A stretch of 21,834 nt of DNA from CAWEHT01 sp963808455. GTDB taxonomy: Bacteria > Chloroflexota > Anaerolineae > CG2-30-64-16. Positions 9,371 through 19,034 of the stretch are shown in pieces. Made by a program: the position numbers and the translations under genes. The stretch is from positions 1 to 21,834 of the forward strand of contig CAWEHT010000344.1 of the NCBI GenBank assembly GCA_963808455.1, read 5' to 3'. The notes beneath the pieces were generated by a model that had not been told where the DNA came from, ran no database searches, and saw nothing but the letters and a program-made list of their open reading frames with translations. Numbering within the stretch: position 1 is the stretch's first letter; every line of letters starts with the position of its first letter.

Positions 9371-10397
9371 ATGAACCAGATTGATCTGATCAGACGGGCA
9401 TGGCGGCTGACGTGGCGCCACAAGGTGTTGTGGATCTTCGGATTTCTCCTCGCCCTGACCGGCTCGAGCGGCGGCTGGAGTTGGAGTGGCAACAGCCGGG
9501 GCTTCGGTGGCCAGAGCTTCGACGGTTTCAAGAACGTGCCCGGCCTGCGCAACTTCGATCCGGCGACGGCTTTCCGAAATCTGAACCCTGGCGCGCTCAT
9601 TGGCATCTTGGTCCCGTGCTGCTGCCTGCTGCTCTTGGTCGGCATCGCGGCGGCAATCGTGAACTATGTGGCCCGCGCGGCGGTCTATCGCATGGTTGAC
9701 GAGATCGAGGCCACCGGCGCGGCGCCCGACTGGCGCGCGGGCCTGCGCCTGGGCTGGAGCAACCGGACTTTCCGCCTGTTCTTGCTCGACCTGGTCGTCG
9801 CCATCTCGGTTGCTGCAGGCGCCCTGATCGTGGCCGGCGTTGCCGTCGCACCCTTGCTCTTGCTCGGCGGCGCCGGCGGTGGCGCTCGCCTGCTGGGCAT
9901 CATTCTCACGGTGCTCCTGGGCCTGGTCTTCCTGGTGGTGCTTCTGTTCGCCGTCCTGGCTCTGAGCGTGCTGAGCCAGTTCTGGTCCCGCGAGATCGTC
10001 CTGCGCGATCTGAGGGCCGGCCAGGCCGTGGGCCGCGGGCTACGCGACGGTGCGCCGCAGCCTGGGGCCGGTGGCGCTGTTATGGCTCATCCTGGCGGGC
10101 ATCGGCTTGGGCTTTGGCATCGTGCTGATCCCGGTGGTGCTGGCCCTGCTGGTGGCTGCGGCCGCGGTAGGCGGCGGTATGGGCTACGCCCTGTACCTGG
10201 CCTCGCATTCGATTCTGCTCGGGTTCGTCGTGGGCCTGCCGCTTTTCCTGACAATCCTGGCGCTGCCCCTCAGCGCCGTGCGGGGCGTATACGCGGCGTG
10301 GTCTTCCAGCGTGTGGACCCTGGCGTTCCGCGATTTGAACGCCACCCCCTCGCCGGCCCCGGCCGGGCTGCCGGCCGGGCCTTTTACGCCGGCTTGA
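9371..10397 (+). CDS. Multi-pass inner-membrane protein of unknown function (one frameshift)
   Basis: About 341 residues. It opens MNQIDLIRRAWRLTWRHKVLW followed by a hydrophobic segment (IFGFLLAL). A Gly/Ser/Asn-rich stretch then leads to further strongly hydrophobic segments around residues 75-100, 135-165, 175-205, 230-262 and 270-300, giving roughly six helices. The N-terminus resembles bacterial membrane families with a W-x-x-x-W-R-H-K-x-L-W start, but no function is known to me. GGAGGG at 9361-9366 places the ATG at 9371. A surplus G in GGG (10037-10039) breaks the frame: reading GG restores AVGRGYATVRRSLGPVALLW and runs to the TGA before 10398. It begins 121 bp after the kinase stop and could be co-transcribed with it. 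The tail is Pro/Ala-rich and probably cytoplasmic. Confidence 0.75.
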
Positions 10398-10450
10398 CGC
10401 CCGCCCTGCCCGGCTGGCCCTTGCCCAGCCATTGTGCTAACCTCACATTT

Positions 10451-10486
10451 TGCGGCCTGTTGCCGATATTCTGGCAACAGGCCGCA
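10451..10486 (+). terminator. 14-bp perfect hairpin downstream of the membrane protein
   Basis: TGCGGCCTGTTGCC (10451-10464) and its exact inverse (10473-10486) flank an 8-nt AT-rich loop. It starts about 54 bp after the membrane-protein stop. No run of T follows (TCAATATTAAC), so if it ends transcription it is not a classical intrinsic terminator. Confidence 0.6.
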
Positions 10487-10492
10487 TCAATA

Positions 10493-10522
10493 TTAACCCA
10501 AATATAGCACATACTTAACCCA
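10493..10522 (+). promoter_or_regulatory. Paired TTAACCCA direct repeats upstream of the lipoprotein gene
   Basis: TTAACCCA occurs at 10493-10500 and again at 10515-10522, 22 bp apart (about two helical turns), and a partial TTAAC follows at 10526. The surrounding bases are AT-rich compared with the rest of the window. A possible -10 (TATAAC, 10553-10558) lies downstream. Such spacing would suit a regulator bound on one face of the helix, but this is inference from spacing alone. Confidence 0.35.
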
Positions 10523-10631
10523 GGATTAACGCTCAACGGCAGCCCTGCGTGATATAACTATCTTGTAAGATGCATTGGAAAGGGGTACGGATCGGGCGTT
10601 TGGCGGGTAGCGGGCGGCCCAGGAGGCCACG

Positions 10632-12766
10632 ATGAAAAGAAGACTTTCGCTCCGGCTCTCGAGGCCGGGCTTTGCCGAATGGCGCCAGAACATCCATCGT
10701 CTGTGGAGGTACGTCACATGCAGGGCGGTTGTCCCCCTGCTTCTCTTGCTCCTGCTCACCGGCTGCGAAGCGGCTGTGAACGCAGCCGGCCCTAAAGCGA
10801 CCTCTACATCGCTGCCGATTCATACGGCTACCTCCACCGCCCAGGCGGCGCAGGGGGGCATCGGCTCGGGCGTGGCCGCGCCCGGCTCGGCCGGCCAGCC
10901 GGCCACGCCAGTAGGGACGCCCACCGCCACGCCGGTGGCGACGCCGGCCGCGACTGCCACGGCGACGCCAACTTCGACGCCGCCGGCCGTATCCACGGCG
11001 ACGGCCGTGGCCGCCAACGTCGGCACCGTCGATGTGGCCTCTTTGAATGTGCGGGCCGGGCCGGGCACCGGCTATGCCGTGCTGACCACGGTCCCGCAGG
11101 GCACGCAATTTACTGTGCAGGGGCAGGATGCGACCGGTAGCTGGCTCCAGGTAGCGCTCAGCGACGGGTCGGCCGGTTGGGTGGATCGCTCGCTGACCGT
11201 CTACGCCGGCACGGCCCCGATCGTTGCGGCGCCGCAGCTTGCGGCGACGGCAACACCGACCCCCACGCCCGCATCCGTGAACCCGCCTGCCGTCCAGTTG
11301 CTGGCGCCGGGGACGAACGCCAGCTACCTCTCAGGCGGCGAGGTGACCGTCCAGTGGAGCGCCACGGACAGCAGCGGCATCGCCCTGGCGCAGGTCCAGC
11401 TCCTGGTTCGACAACGTCGTGGTGCAGACCACGGCCGGCAACGGGGGTACCTCGCTCCAGGCCAGCCAGCAATGGCAGGCCACCACGGTGGGCAGCCACG
11501 TGATCTCGGTGGTCGCCACCGACGTGCATGGCAACGCCAGCACGGCGGCGAGCGCGACCATCTACGTGAACTCGAGCTCGACCACGAGCTCGCTGGCGTC
11601 GTCTATCACGCAGCCTACCGGCAGCGTCGTGGTGGTGAGCGGGCAGAGCGTCACCGTCGATGCGACGGGCAGCGGCCCTAACGGCATCAACCGCCTGGAG
11701 CTGTGGTCCGACGGTTCGCTCTACGCGACGACGAGCAACGGCTCGCCCAGCGCGGTGGGTGTGGCGCAGAGCTTCAGCGCCTCCTGGTCGTGGTCTTCGA
11801 CCACCATCGGCGAGCACACGATCTTCGTGCGGGCCTGGGACCAGGCGGGGAACTCGGCGAATTCAGGCAGCCTGACGATTGGTGTCGCCAATAACAATCC
11901 GCCGCAGGTTATCGTGAGCTTCAATACCACCACACCCAACGTGGGCCAGGCGGTGGTCGTCGGCACGAACGCCATCGACAGCAAGGGCATCACCGGCATC
12001 GAGCTGTGGGTGAACGGCGCGGAGGTGGCCTCCAACAGCAGCGGCAGCTCGACTGGGGTTTACCAGATGACGGCTAACCAGACCTGGGTCCCAGGCGCAG
12101 CCGGCCAATACTCGGTCTACGTCATCGCCCATGATTCGCAGGGCCTGACGGCGCAATCTGCGAGCACCATCGTTACCGTGCTCAACGCCACGGCCACGCC
12201 CGCGCCGACCAGCACACCGGTGCCCACGGCCACGCCCATGCCGACCAGCACGCCGGAGCCCACGGCCACGCCCGCGCCGACCGCCACGCCGGAGCCCACG
12301 GCCACGCCCGCGCCGACCAGCACGCCGGAGCCCACGGCTACGCCCGCGCCGACCAGCACGCCGGCGGCGCCGAGCGTGTCGATCGGTCCGCCCGGCCGGA
12401 GGCTTCGTAGACCGGCTCCCGGCATCCATCAGCTTCACCATTCAGGCGCAGGGCGGGGCGAGGCTCGATCGCATCGAAATCTGGGGCCAGGCCACAGGGC
12501 AGGCAGCGCCGCAGCTGCTGCGGACCTTCGAGGTCGCCGGCCGCTACCAGGCTGCGGTCGGCTTCGACTACAACGCGCCGGATGCCGGCTCGGCCAGCTT
12601 TTACGCGATCGTCTACGATAGCCAGGGGCGGACGGCACGGTCGGCCACGGTGAGCGGCACGATCCTGGCCGCTGCCACGCCGGTACCCCCGGCCGCCGGT
12701 GTCACACCGGCGCCTACGGCGAGGCTGGCGAGGACGCAACCTGGCTCCGGCCGGGCAGCCCGATGA
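10632..12766 (+). CDS. Exported lipoprotein with SH3b and four Ig-like domains (two frameshifts)
   Basis: About 710 residues. AGGAGG lies just before ATG 10632. A basic N-terminus leads to VVPLLLLLLLTGCEAA, a lipobox with Cys45; the pre-Cys stretch is longer than usual. After a Pro/Thr-rich linker comes a bacterial SH3 domain (about 133-197; LNVRAGPGTGY, W-L-Q-V, GWV), which in other proteins often binds cell-wall peptides. Three Ig-like units follow, with recurring G-I-x-x-x-E/Q-L-W and W-x-x-G-x-H/Y-x-I/V-x-V patterns. Then come the PEPTATPAPTST repeats and a fourth Ig-like unit with RLDRIEIWG and SFYAIVYDSQG. Frame changes are a surplus C at 11402-11403 (restoring AQVQLWFDNVVV) and a surplus C in CCC at 12391-12393 (restoring IGPPAGGFVDRLPASISF). 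Stop TGA is 12764-12766. A surface scaffold or adhesin is likely. Confidence 0.8.
12217..12360 (+). repeat. 36-bp tandem repeat, four copies, in the lipoprotein linker
   Basis: Four adjoining 36-bp units encode variants of PEPTATPAPTST; the first reads PVPTATPMPTST. The unit is twelve codons, so copy-number change keeps the frame. It separates the third and fourth Ig-like units and resembles the Pro-Thr linkers of the surface protein at 1-4298. Confidence 0.85.
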
Positions 12767-12815
12767 CGCAGGCCAGGCGGCCTGTGCCCTACGAGCGCGG
12801 TCCTCTGCAAGCAGC

Positions 12816-12852
12816 GGGGCTCTTTGGGCGGCTTCGCCGCCCAAAGAGCCCC
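12816..12852 (+). terminator. 17-bp perfect hairpin between lipoprotein and HEAT-protein genes
   Basis: GGGGCTCTTTGGGCGGC (12816-12832) is followed by a TTC loop and its exact inverse (12836-12852). The stem is long, perfect and GC-rich, and begins 50 bp after the lipoprotein stop. No T-tract follows (ATAAAG). It is the most stable hairpin seen in the window and probably ends or protects the upstream transcript. Confidence 0.75.
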
Positions 12853-12914
12853 ATAAAGCGACCTTCCGAAGTGTCGGTGCGTGACGGATCACGAAGCGTA
12901 CAGGAGTGCAGATT

Positions 12915-14637
12915 ATGTTGGTCAAGCGAGCGCGTAGCATTTTAGAGAAGCGGTGGGTGCGCGTTGCCCTGGCGGCCACGCTGCTGTTTGCCGGCATGGC
13001 GCAGGCCGGCGCCCCGATATTCTCCGCAGGCGCGCCGGCCCAGCCTCAGGGCAGCAGCGCAGGGCTGGCCGCCACACAGGCGTATCTCTACCGGTATGTC
13101 GATGAGCCCGACGGGACAGCCCAGGTGCAGCGCAGCCAGGTGGGCAGCGGTGACTGGGCCACCGTTTCCACGATCCACGCCCCGGTCCTGCAGCTGGCGG
13201 CCATCGCAAGCACCGGCCACCAGGCCCTGTTTGCCAGGACCGCCAACGCCGTCTGGCGCAGCGTTGACGACGGCAGCACCTGGTCCGGGATCACTGGCTT
13301 GTCGGGCCGCCCGCTGAGCATGGCCGTGGCCCCAGGCTCGGCCAATCTCGTCCTCGTCGGCACCGAGGGCAGCGGGCTCTATGTGAGCTCGGATCAAGGG
13401 ACCAGCTGGCGCCAGGCCGGCGGCCGGCTGTCGCCCCAGGGTGCCGGCGCGGTGGCCGTCAGCGCGGTGACTGTGAACCCGGTGGATGACCAGGTCTCCT
13501 ACGCGATCGCCGGCTATACGATGGCCGTGCCCGACGGCGACCACACGCTTCAGGCCGTCTATGTGAGTGTGGATGCCGCCCGGCATTGGTTCCCCATGCA
13601 GCCCGGCGGAACCGGGGCGGTTGAACGCGGCCATCAGCACGCTGGGGCCTGATGCGCAGCTGCTACCGGTGGCCGGCCGGCTCCTGGCGGTGTCGGCCGT
13701 GGGCCAGCAGGGCACGGGTACGTTCGAGTTAGGCGTGGGCCCTGTGCTCCTCGACAGCCTCGAGGCATCGGATGCAAGCTTGCGGGCCGCGGCCGCGCAG
13801 GCACTTGGGCTGACAGGGGATGCGAGTGCCGTGGCGCCGCTGCTGAGCCATGTCAAGGATGCTGACCAGGCCGCAGGCGACAGCGCGGCGCAGGCGCTGG
13901 GGCATCTTGGCGATCAGGCGGCAATTTCGGCGCTGCGGGCGGACCTGTCCGATAGCAACGAAGCGGTGCGGGCCCGGGCGGCCACTGCGCTCGGCCTGCT
14001 GAAAGATACGGCATCCATCCCGGCCCTGGCCGCGATGCTGGACAACGACGGCCCTCTGGCCCACGGCAGCGCGGCATCTGGGCTGGCGGCCATGGGCACG
14101 CCGTCCGCGGTATCTGCGCTGGTCCAACAGCTGAGTGGCTCGGATCAGGCGCCGGCGCCAGGGCTGGCGATGCAGGCGCTGGAAGAGATCGGCACGCCGG
14201 CGGTGACGCAGGTAATCGCCGCGCTGCAGGCAACCTCCATCCCGGTGAGGCGCAACGCCGCAGAGTTGCTGGGCTATATGGCGCCCCGCCAGGCCGTGCC
14301 GGCCCTGGCCCAGGCCTTGAGCGATCCGGACTCCCAGGTGCGCGAAGGGGCGGCCTCGGCGCTGGGGCAGATCGGGTCGGTGCCGGCGCAGCAGGCGCTG
14401 GCGCGAGCGATGGCGAGCTCGTCGGACGCCGGCACGCGCCAGGCCGCGACTCGGGCCTTCGCCCAGGCGCAGGCAAGCAGCTCGCAACGCGTCGCCGTTC
14501 AGTTGACGCTCGGGCCGGCGGCGATGCACGCGCTCTCGCAGATACCTGCCGGCCGCTGGACCTTCCTGGCCCTGCTGGGCACGCTCGCGGCGGCGCTTCT
14601 GTTCTTCAGGCCGCAGGCGGCGCGCAAGGTGGCCTGA
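12915..14637 (+). CDS. Exported Asp-box / HEAT-repeat protein with C-terminal membrane anchor (one frameshift)
   Basis: About 570 residues. AGGAG at 12902-12906 lies 8 bp before ATG 12915, which is preferred over the GTG at 12906 that overlaps it. The N-terminus is a signal peptide (RVALAATLLFAGMAQAGA). Residues about 40-230 carry Asp-box motifs (S-V-D-D-G-S-T-W, S-S-D-Q-G-T-S-W and a degenerate S-V-D-A-A-R-H-W) of the sialidase/YCF48 beta-propeller type, but too few for a whole propeller. Residues about 270-520 are HEAT/PBS-lyase-like repeats (AAAQALGLTGDASAVAPLL and similar, about 31 residues each, eight or so). A hydrophobic segment (WTFLALLGTLAAALLFF) and a short basic tail end the protein, suggesting a membrane anchor. 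A surplus G at 13619-13620 shifts the frame; removing it restores GGTGALNAAISTLGPD. HEAT arrays usually bind proteins. No enzymatic residues were recognised. Probably a partner of the lipoprotein just upstream. Confidence 0.8.
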
Positions 14638-14695
14638 AGAGGGCTGCCGAAAAGAGAAGATCGGCCAGAGGGCGAGACGGTCCAGATCATAAGGT

Positions 14696-14725
14696 GCGCT
14701 GCGGCAGCCATGGCTGCCGCAGCGC
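14696..14725 (+). terminator. 30-bp perfect palindrome after the HEAT-protein gene
   Basis: GCGCTGCGGCAGCCA and its exact inverse adjoin with no loop, centred on CCATGG. It starts 59 bp after the stop at 14637. No T-tract follows. In RNA it would fold with a few central bases unpaired; in DNA it could extrude as a cruciform. Terminator or 3'-end protector is the simplest reading, though a palindromic protein-binding site is possible. Confidence 0.55.
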
Positions 14726-14765
14726 GGCTCGATACCGGGTGATCAACGGGCGTGGCTGGTTGATG

Positions 14766-15150
14766 CCCAGTGCATGTGCAAGACATATCTTCGGTAGCGG
14801 CGCCTGTCATTCTGAGTATTCCATCGTGCCCATGCGGGATGCGGCTGCTCAAGAAACCCCCAATGTCATGCTGAGACGTTCATGACCTCGGGCGGTCATG
14901 TGGCATGGCGAGAAACCGCCTGCCTGTCATTCTGAGCGGGTCTGTCCACGATCACTGTCGCCGGCGAGCCACAGCGAAGAATCCGTCGTCAGGGAGTTTC
15001 TTGAAAGGCCGGCTCCCTGACCGCGTTTGACGAATCGGCGTGGCAGGCCGAAGCATCCGTTCCGGGAGTCCCAAGACGGATTCTTCGCTGTGACTCGCCG
15101 CGGCGTGAGCCTTCTCGTCAACCCGAGCTTTGCACTGCGGTCAGAATGAC
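14766..15150. repeat. Dispersed intergenic repeat, copy 2, with an added inverted unit
   Basis: 14766-14817 and 14875-15008 repeat the sequences at 4594-4643 and 4774-4907 in the same orientation. A further unit at about 15074-15150 is inverted: on the minus strand it runs from GTCATTCTGA to CACAGCGAAGAATCCGTCT. The direct (14930-15000) and inverted units could pair as a long imperfect hairpin. No gene lies between 14638 and 15215. The array sits between two convergent genes. Confidence 0.8.
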
Positions 15151-15215
15151 ATCGGCGAGGCGAGAGCGAAGGGAGTTTCCAGGCAGATTGATACCGATTG
15201 ATCGGCCTTGGCGTT

Positions 15216-18200
15216 TCAGCAGGCTGGCAGGTGGCGCCAGACGGCCTGCGTCAGCGTCTCGCGGCTGTAGGGCTTCTGGAGAAAGCCCGTGAACGACAAT
15301 CCCGTGAAACGGGCTGCCACCTCGCTCCCGTCATAGCCCGAAGAGACCAGGATGCGAACTTCTGGGTTCAACGCCCGCAACTGCTTGAACGTCTCCTCGC
15401 CGCTCTGGCCCGGCATCGACAGGTCCAGCACGATGAGCCCGATTTCAGCCGCCTGCCCCGCGTAAAGCGCGACGCCCGCCGCACCACCCTCCGCCGTCAG
15501 GATACTCAGCCCGCTGGCCTCGAGGATGTTCAACCAACGCCTCGCGCACGGGCGCTTCGTCGTCGATCACAAGGACACGTGCACGCGTTGCCCCTTCCGG
15601 AGCGACTGTAGGCACGGCAGCCGGCGCATTCTCCGTCTGCTCTTCGTCGGCGGCTGCCGGGAACGCAAGCTGGAAAGTGGTGCCCGCCCCCGGCCGGCTG
15701 TCCACACGCAGCCCGCCCTGATGCCCGCTCACGATGCCCAGCACTGCGGCCAGCCCCAGCCCGCGGCCCGTGAACTTCGTGCTGAAGAAGGGATCGAAGA
15801 TCCGGGCCAGGGTCTCGGCAGACATGCCGCAGCCGTCGTCGGCCACCTGCAGCGCAACGTAGCGCCCGGCCGCGGGGACCGAGGCTGCGCAGCGCCACAG
15901 GCAAGCGTCGCCCTCGGTGATCTCGATGGTGTCGGTGCGGATGGTCACCGTGCCGGGGCCTGGGTTGATGGCCTCCGCAGCGTTGATGATCAGGTTCATG
16001 AGCACCTGCTGCATCTGCCCGGCGTCGGCCCGGATCAAGGGCAACCGACCGGCCAGTTCCCGGCGCAGCCGGACCTGCTTGGGGATCGCGACCTCGAGCA
16101 GCCCCAGGTTCTGCTCGATCAGGGCATTCAGGCTCAACGGCTGCACTGAGAAGCGGCCCCGCCCCGAATAGGCCAGCATCTGCCGCGTGAGATCGGCGGC
16201 CCTTTGGGCGGCGTTGACCGCCTTCTCGATAGGCCCGCGCGCGGCGCTGTCCGGCGGCAGGTTGGCCAGCGCCAGCGAGGTCTGGCCCAGCATCGCCGTT
16301 AGCAAGTTGTTGAAGTCGTGCGCCACGCCTCCGGCCAGCAGCCCCAGGCTTTCGGTTTTCTGCGCCTGTCGCAGCGCCTCCTGCGAAGCATCCCTTTGCG
16401 CCTCTGCCTCGACTCGAGCCGTGATGTCTCGAATGATGGCGGTATAAAGCGGATGGCCTGCGATCGCCCATGCGGCCAGCGAAAGCTCGACCGGAAACTC
16501 GCTTCCGTCTTTGCGCCGCCCGGGGGTTTCCAGGGTCCGGCCGGCCATCCGCGGCGCTGCGCGCCACAGCCGCCCCCCGCCGGCAGGACGCCGCGCGGGT
16601 CGATGTGTCGGCACTACCAGAGTCAGCGGCTGGCCGCGGGCTTCGCTTTGCGAATAGCCGAACAGGGCTTCGGCGCCTGGATTCCAGCCCACGATGTGGC
16701 CCGACTCGTCGGCGGTGATGATGGCTTCGTTGGCCGATTCGGTGATCGCGGGGTAGAGGGCCTCGCTCTCGCGGAGCGCCTGCTCGGCCCGCTTGCGCTC
16801 GCCGATATCCAGGATGCAGTTCATGCGGCACAGTCCGTCCGGCAGTTCCACCTCGCCGACAACGACCTGCACCGGTATCGCCGTCCCGTCCGTCCTGAGC
16901 ATCTCGATCTTCGAGCTCGGGTGGGGTCGGGAGACCGAGCGCCCGGCGGCGTGTCCGTTCCCGCGACGCCTCGCGACACGGCGGGCTCATATACTCCTCG
17001 ACGGGGCGGCCAACTGCCTCTTCCGCGCTTGCAGCCCGAGCATGCGCACGAACGCCCGGTTGACGTAAACGTGGCGCCCCGCCCGGGTGAGTATGAGTGG
17101 AAAAGGCGCCTGTTCGAGGAGCGTGCGGAAGCGCTCCTCACTCGCCCGCAATGCCTCCAGCGCAGCGTCCTTGGCAACGCTCGCCTGCGACGATTGGGTC
17201 TCGGCTTTCTTGCGCCCGGTGATGTCCAGCACGTTGATGACGGTGTAGGGCGGTGTCTCTTCATCGTCGCGCACCTGGGCGATGTCGATCAAGACGGGGA
17301 AGGCGCTGCCGTCCTTGCGCAGGTGGGGCGCCTCCCAGCTGCCGTGGCCCGACTCGCAGGCGGCGACGAGCTGGCGCTCCGCCTCCTCCCGTGCCTCCTG
17401 GGCAAAGAGATCCAGAAATGGCCGGCCCGCCAGATCGGCGGCAGAATAGCCGTGAATCGCCGCGAAGGCCGGGTTCGCCAGTAAGACCTCCTTGCCGTCG
17501 TCCGAGCCGACGGCGATGCCCCACCCCGCGTGGGCAAATACCTGCGCCCACCTGGATAGCGACCGAAGGGCGGTCTGTCGCTCGGTCACGTCGATCTGTA
17601 TGCCGTCCCAAAGGATGCGTCCGTCGGGCAGGCGGCGTGGCGATGATGCCAGGCGCAGCCAACGCATCTGGCCATCCGGCCGGCGCAGCCGCACCACCGC
17701 TTCCATCGGCTCCATCAGCCTGGCTGAAGCTTCTTCTGCGGCGGCGAGCCGGGCCCGATCCTCTTCCACCACCAGGCCGTAGAACGTCGCCGGGTCCCTC
17801 AGCACCGCCTGCGCCGCCACGCCGCACAGACGCTCGACGCCTGCGCTCAAATAAGCGAAGCGCATCGCGCCGTCGAAGTCGCGTACGATCTCGTAAACCA
17901 TGCCGTTCGGCAGGTTGTTGCCGAGCGTCTGGAACCGGGCCTGCTCGTCGCGGGCGGCTCGTTCGGAGGAACGGCTTTCGGCGAAACTGGCGGCCAGCAC
18001 AAGGCCGGTGCCGGCTGCGCATGCCAGGAAGGTCTGCACGGCCAGGAGCCGGTTGGTTGGGGTGACGCCGACCCAGGGCAGCGGCCCGATCGACACGGCG
18101 CTGCTCGTGACGGCGAGGGCTGCCAGCAGGAACACGGCCGTCGTGGCGCCGCACAGGCCCAGCCGCAGGGCGATGAAAGCCAAAAAGGGAAACAGCAGGT

Positions 18201-18888
18201 AGGGCGGTACCATGAACGGGGAAGCCCCCGGCATCACCCGGAACGTGAGGTCCGCCAGCACGCACCAGGCGCCCATCACCAGGCTGAACTCGGCTAACTG
18301 CCGCCAGGCGAAGCGCGGCCAGGGGCGCAGCCCGCTCCAGTTGAAGATCAGCGGCGTGACCAGCAAGATGCCGAGGCCGTCTGAGACCCACCAGGTTTGC
18401 CAGTAGCCCCAGAATGGCGCCACCGACGCGATGGCGGCGGTGCCTGCGCCGATAGCGGCTGTGCAGGCGTTGACAACCGTGGCGGCGCACATCAGCGCCG
18501 CGATTCCCTTCACCGTGCGGAAAGTGACGTGCTCCCCGCACCAGCGTACGATTAGCCACGCGCAGCCCAGCGACTCCAGCACATTGGCGGTCATAAAGCC
18601 GAGGCTGTTTAGGGGCGGGCGGCCGCTCAGCAGGTTGGCCGCGTTCCCGGCTACGAAAAGCGCCGTGCAGATGGCAGGCCACCGGCGGCGCGGGCTGAGC
18701 AAGAGCGCGGCCAGCCCGATGCCCCCCGCAGGCCAGACCGTGACGAGCACTCGCTGGGCGTCTGGAAAGAAGAGAGCGATGCGGCAGGCAGCGAAATAGG
18801 CCAGGGCAATGAGGGCAATGCTGGCAATATCGCGCGTTGTGGGGGAGGGAATCGATCCTTTCCCGGGCAGATTGCTCTTGCTAAACAA
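15216..18888 (-). CDS. Membrane-bound hybrid histidine kinase: MASE1, four PAS, HisKA-HATPase, receiver (frameshifted)
   Basis: About 1220 residues. The N-terminal ~300 residues are multi-pass membrane helices of MASE1 type (FFPDAQRVLVTVWPAGGIGLA, then NLLSGRPPLNSLGF and WWVSDGLGILLVTPLIF), a sensor module of unknown ligand. Four PAS units follow, with linkers DVTERQ, DITGRKK, DIGERKR and DITARVE. The kinase core has GGVAHDFNNLL (His about 856), MNLIINAAEA, DDGCGM and GRGLGLAAV. The receiver has VIDDEA, LDLSMPG and LQKPYS. Frame changes: near 17023-17028 (two surplus bases or one missing), near 16909 (surplus base; restores PPELEIEMLRTDG) and at 15529-15530 (surplus base; restores EALVDILEASG). 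The open frame reaches GTG 18915, but GAGAGGTG at 18900-18893 fits TTG 18888 better, so that start is used. No output domain is present. An extended -10 lies upstream. Confidence 0.88.
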
Positions 18889-18930
18889 TCTACACCTCTC
18901 AGGCCGGGAGCCCACGCTCGCTATATCAGC

Positions 18931-18939
18931 ATTATAACA
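18931..18939 (-). promoter_or_regulatory. Extended -10 promoter element for the MASE1 kinase
   Basis: On the minus strand TGTTATAAT gives a perfect TATAAT with a TGn extension, in a locally AT-rich patch about 45 bp before the chosen TTG start. The -35 region is poor, as expected when an extended -10 is used. Its place in the gap after the GH123-like gene suggests the kinase is transcribed on its own. Confidence 0.5.
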
Positions 18940-19034
18940 CCCTTGAATTAGAGATCAGAATCTAACCCAACGGTTCTATATTTTCCACAACTGCTGCCCG
19001 CGGGTGACCGTTTGCCGGGCTCGCCCTGTTCTCT

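Noticed and set aside
11401..12393. Programmed ribosomal frameshifting in the lipoprotein gene
   Set aside because: The break sites lack a common slippery sequence or structure, and similar breaks occur in almost every gene, pointing to sequence error.
14696..14725. Palindrome as a restriction-type or recombinase core site
   Set aside because: No recombinase or matching second site is present; its position after a stop codon makes a 3'-end hairpin simpler.
16541..16620. A further pair of frame changes in the fourth PAS of the MASE1 kinase
   Set aside because: The stretch THRPARRPAGGGRLWRAAPRM looks unusual for PAS, but neither alternative frame is clearly better.
15526..17484. Plus-strand open frames opposite the second kinase
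   Set aside because: They are antisense to PAS, HisKA and HATPase motifs read on the minus strand.
18976..19034. C-terminal extension of the GH123-like protein in a second frame
   Set aside because: The frame ending at 19035 gives the YVYLPTLLR ending seen in other exported proteins; the longer frame becomes Arg-rich and unrelated.
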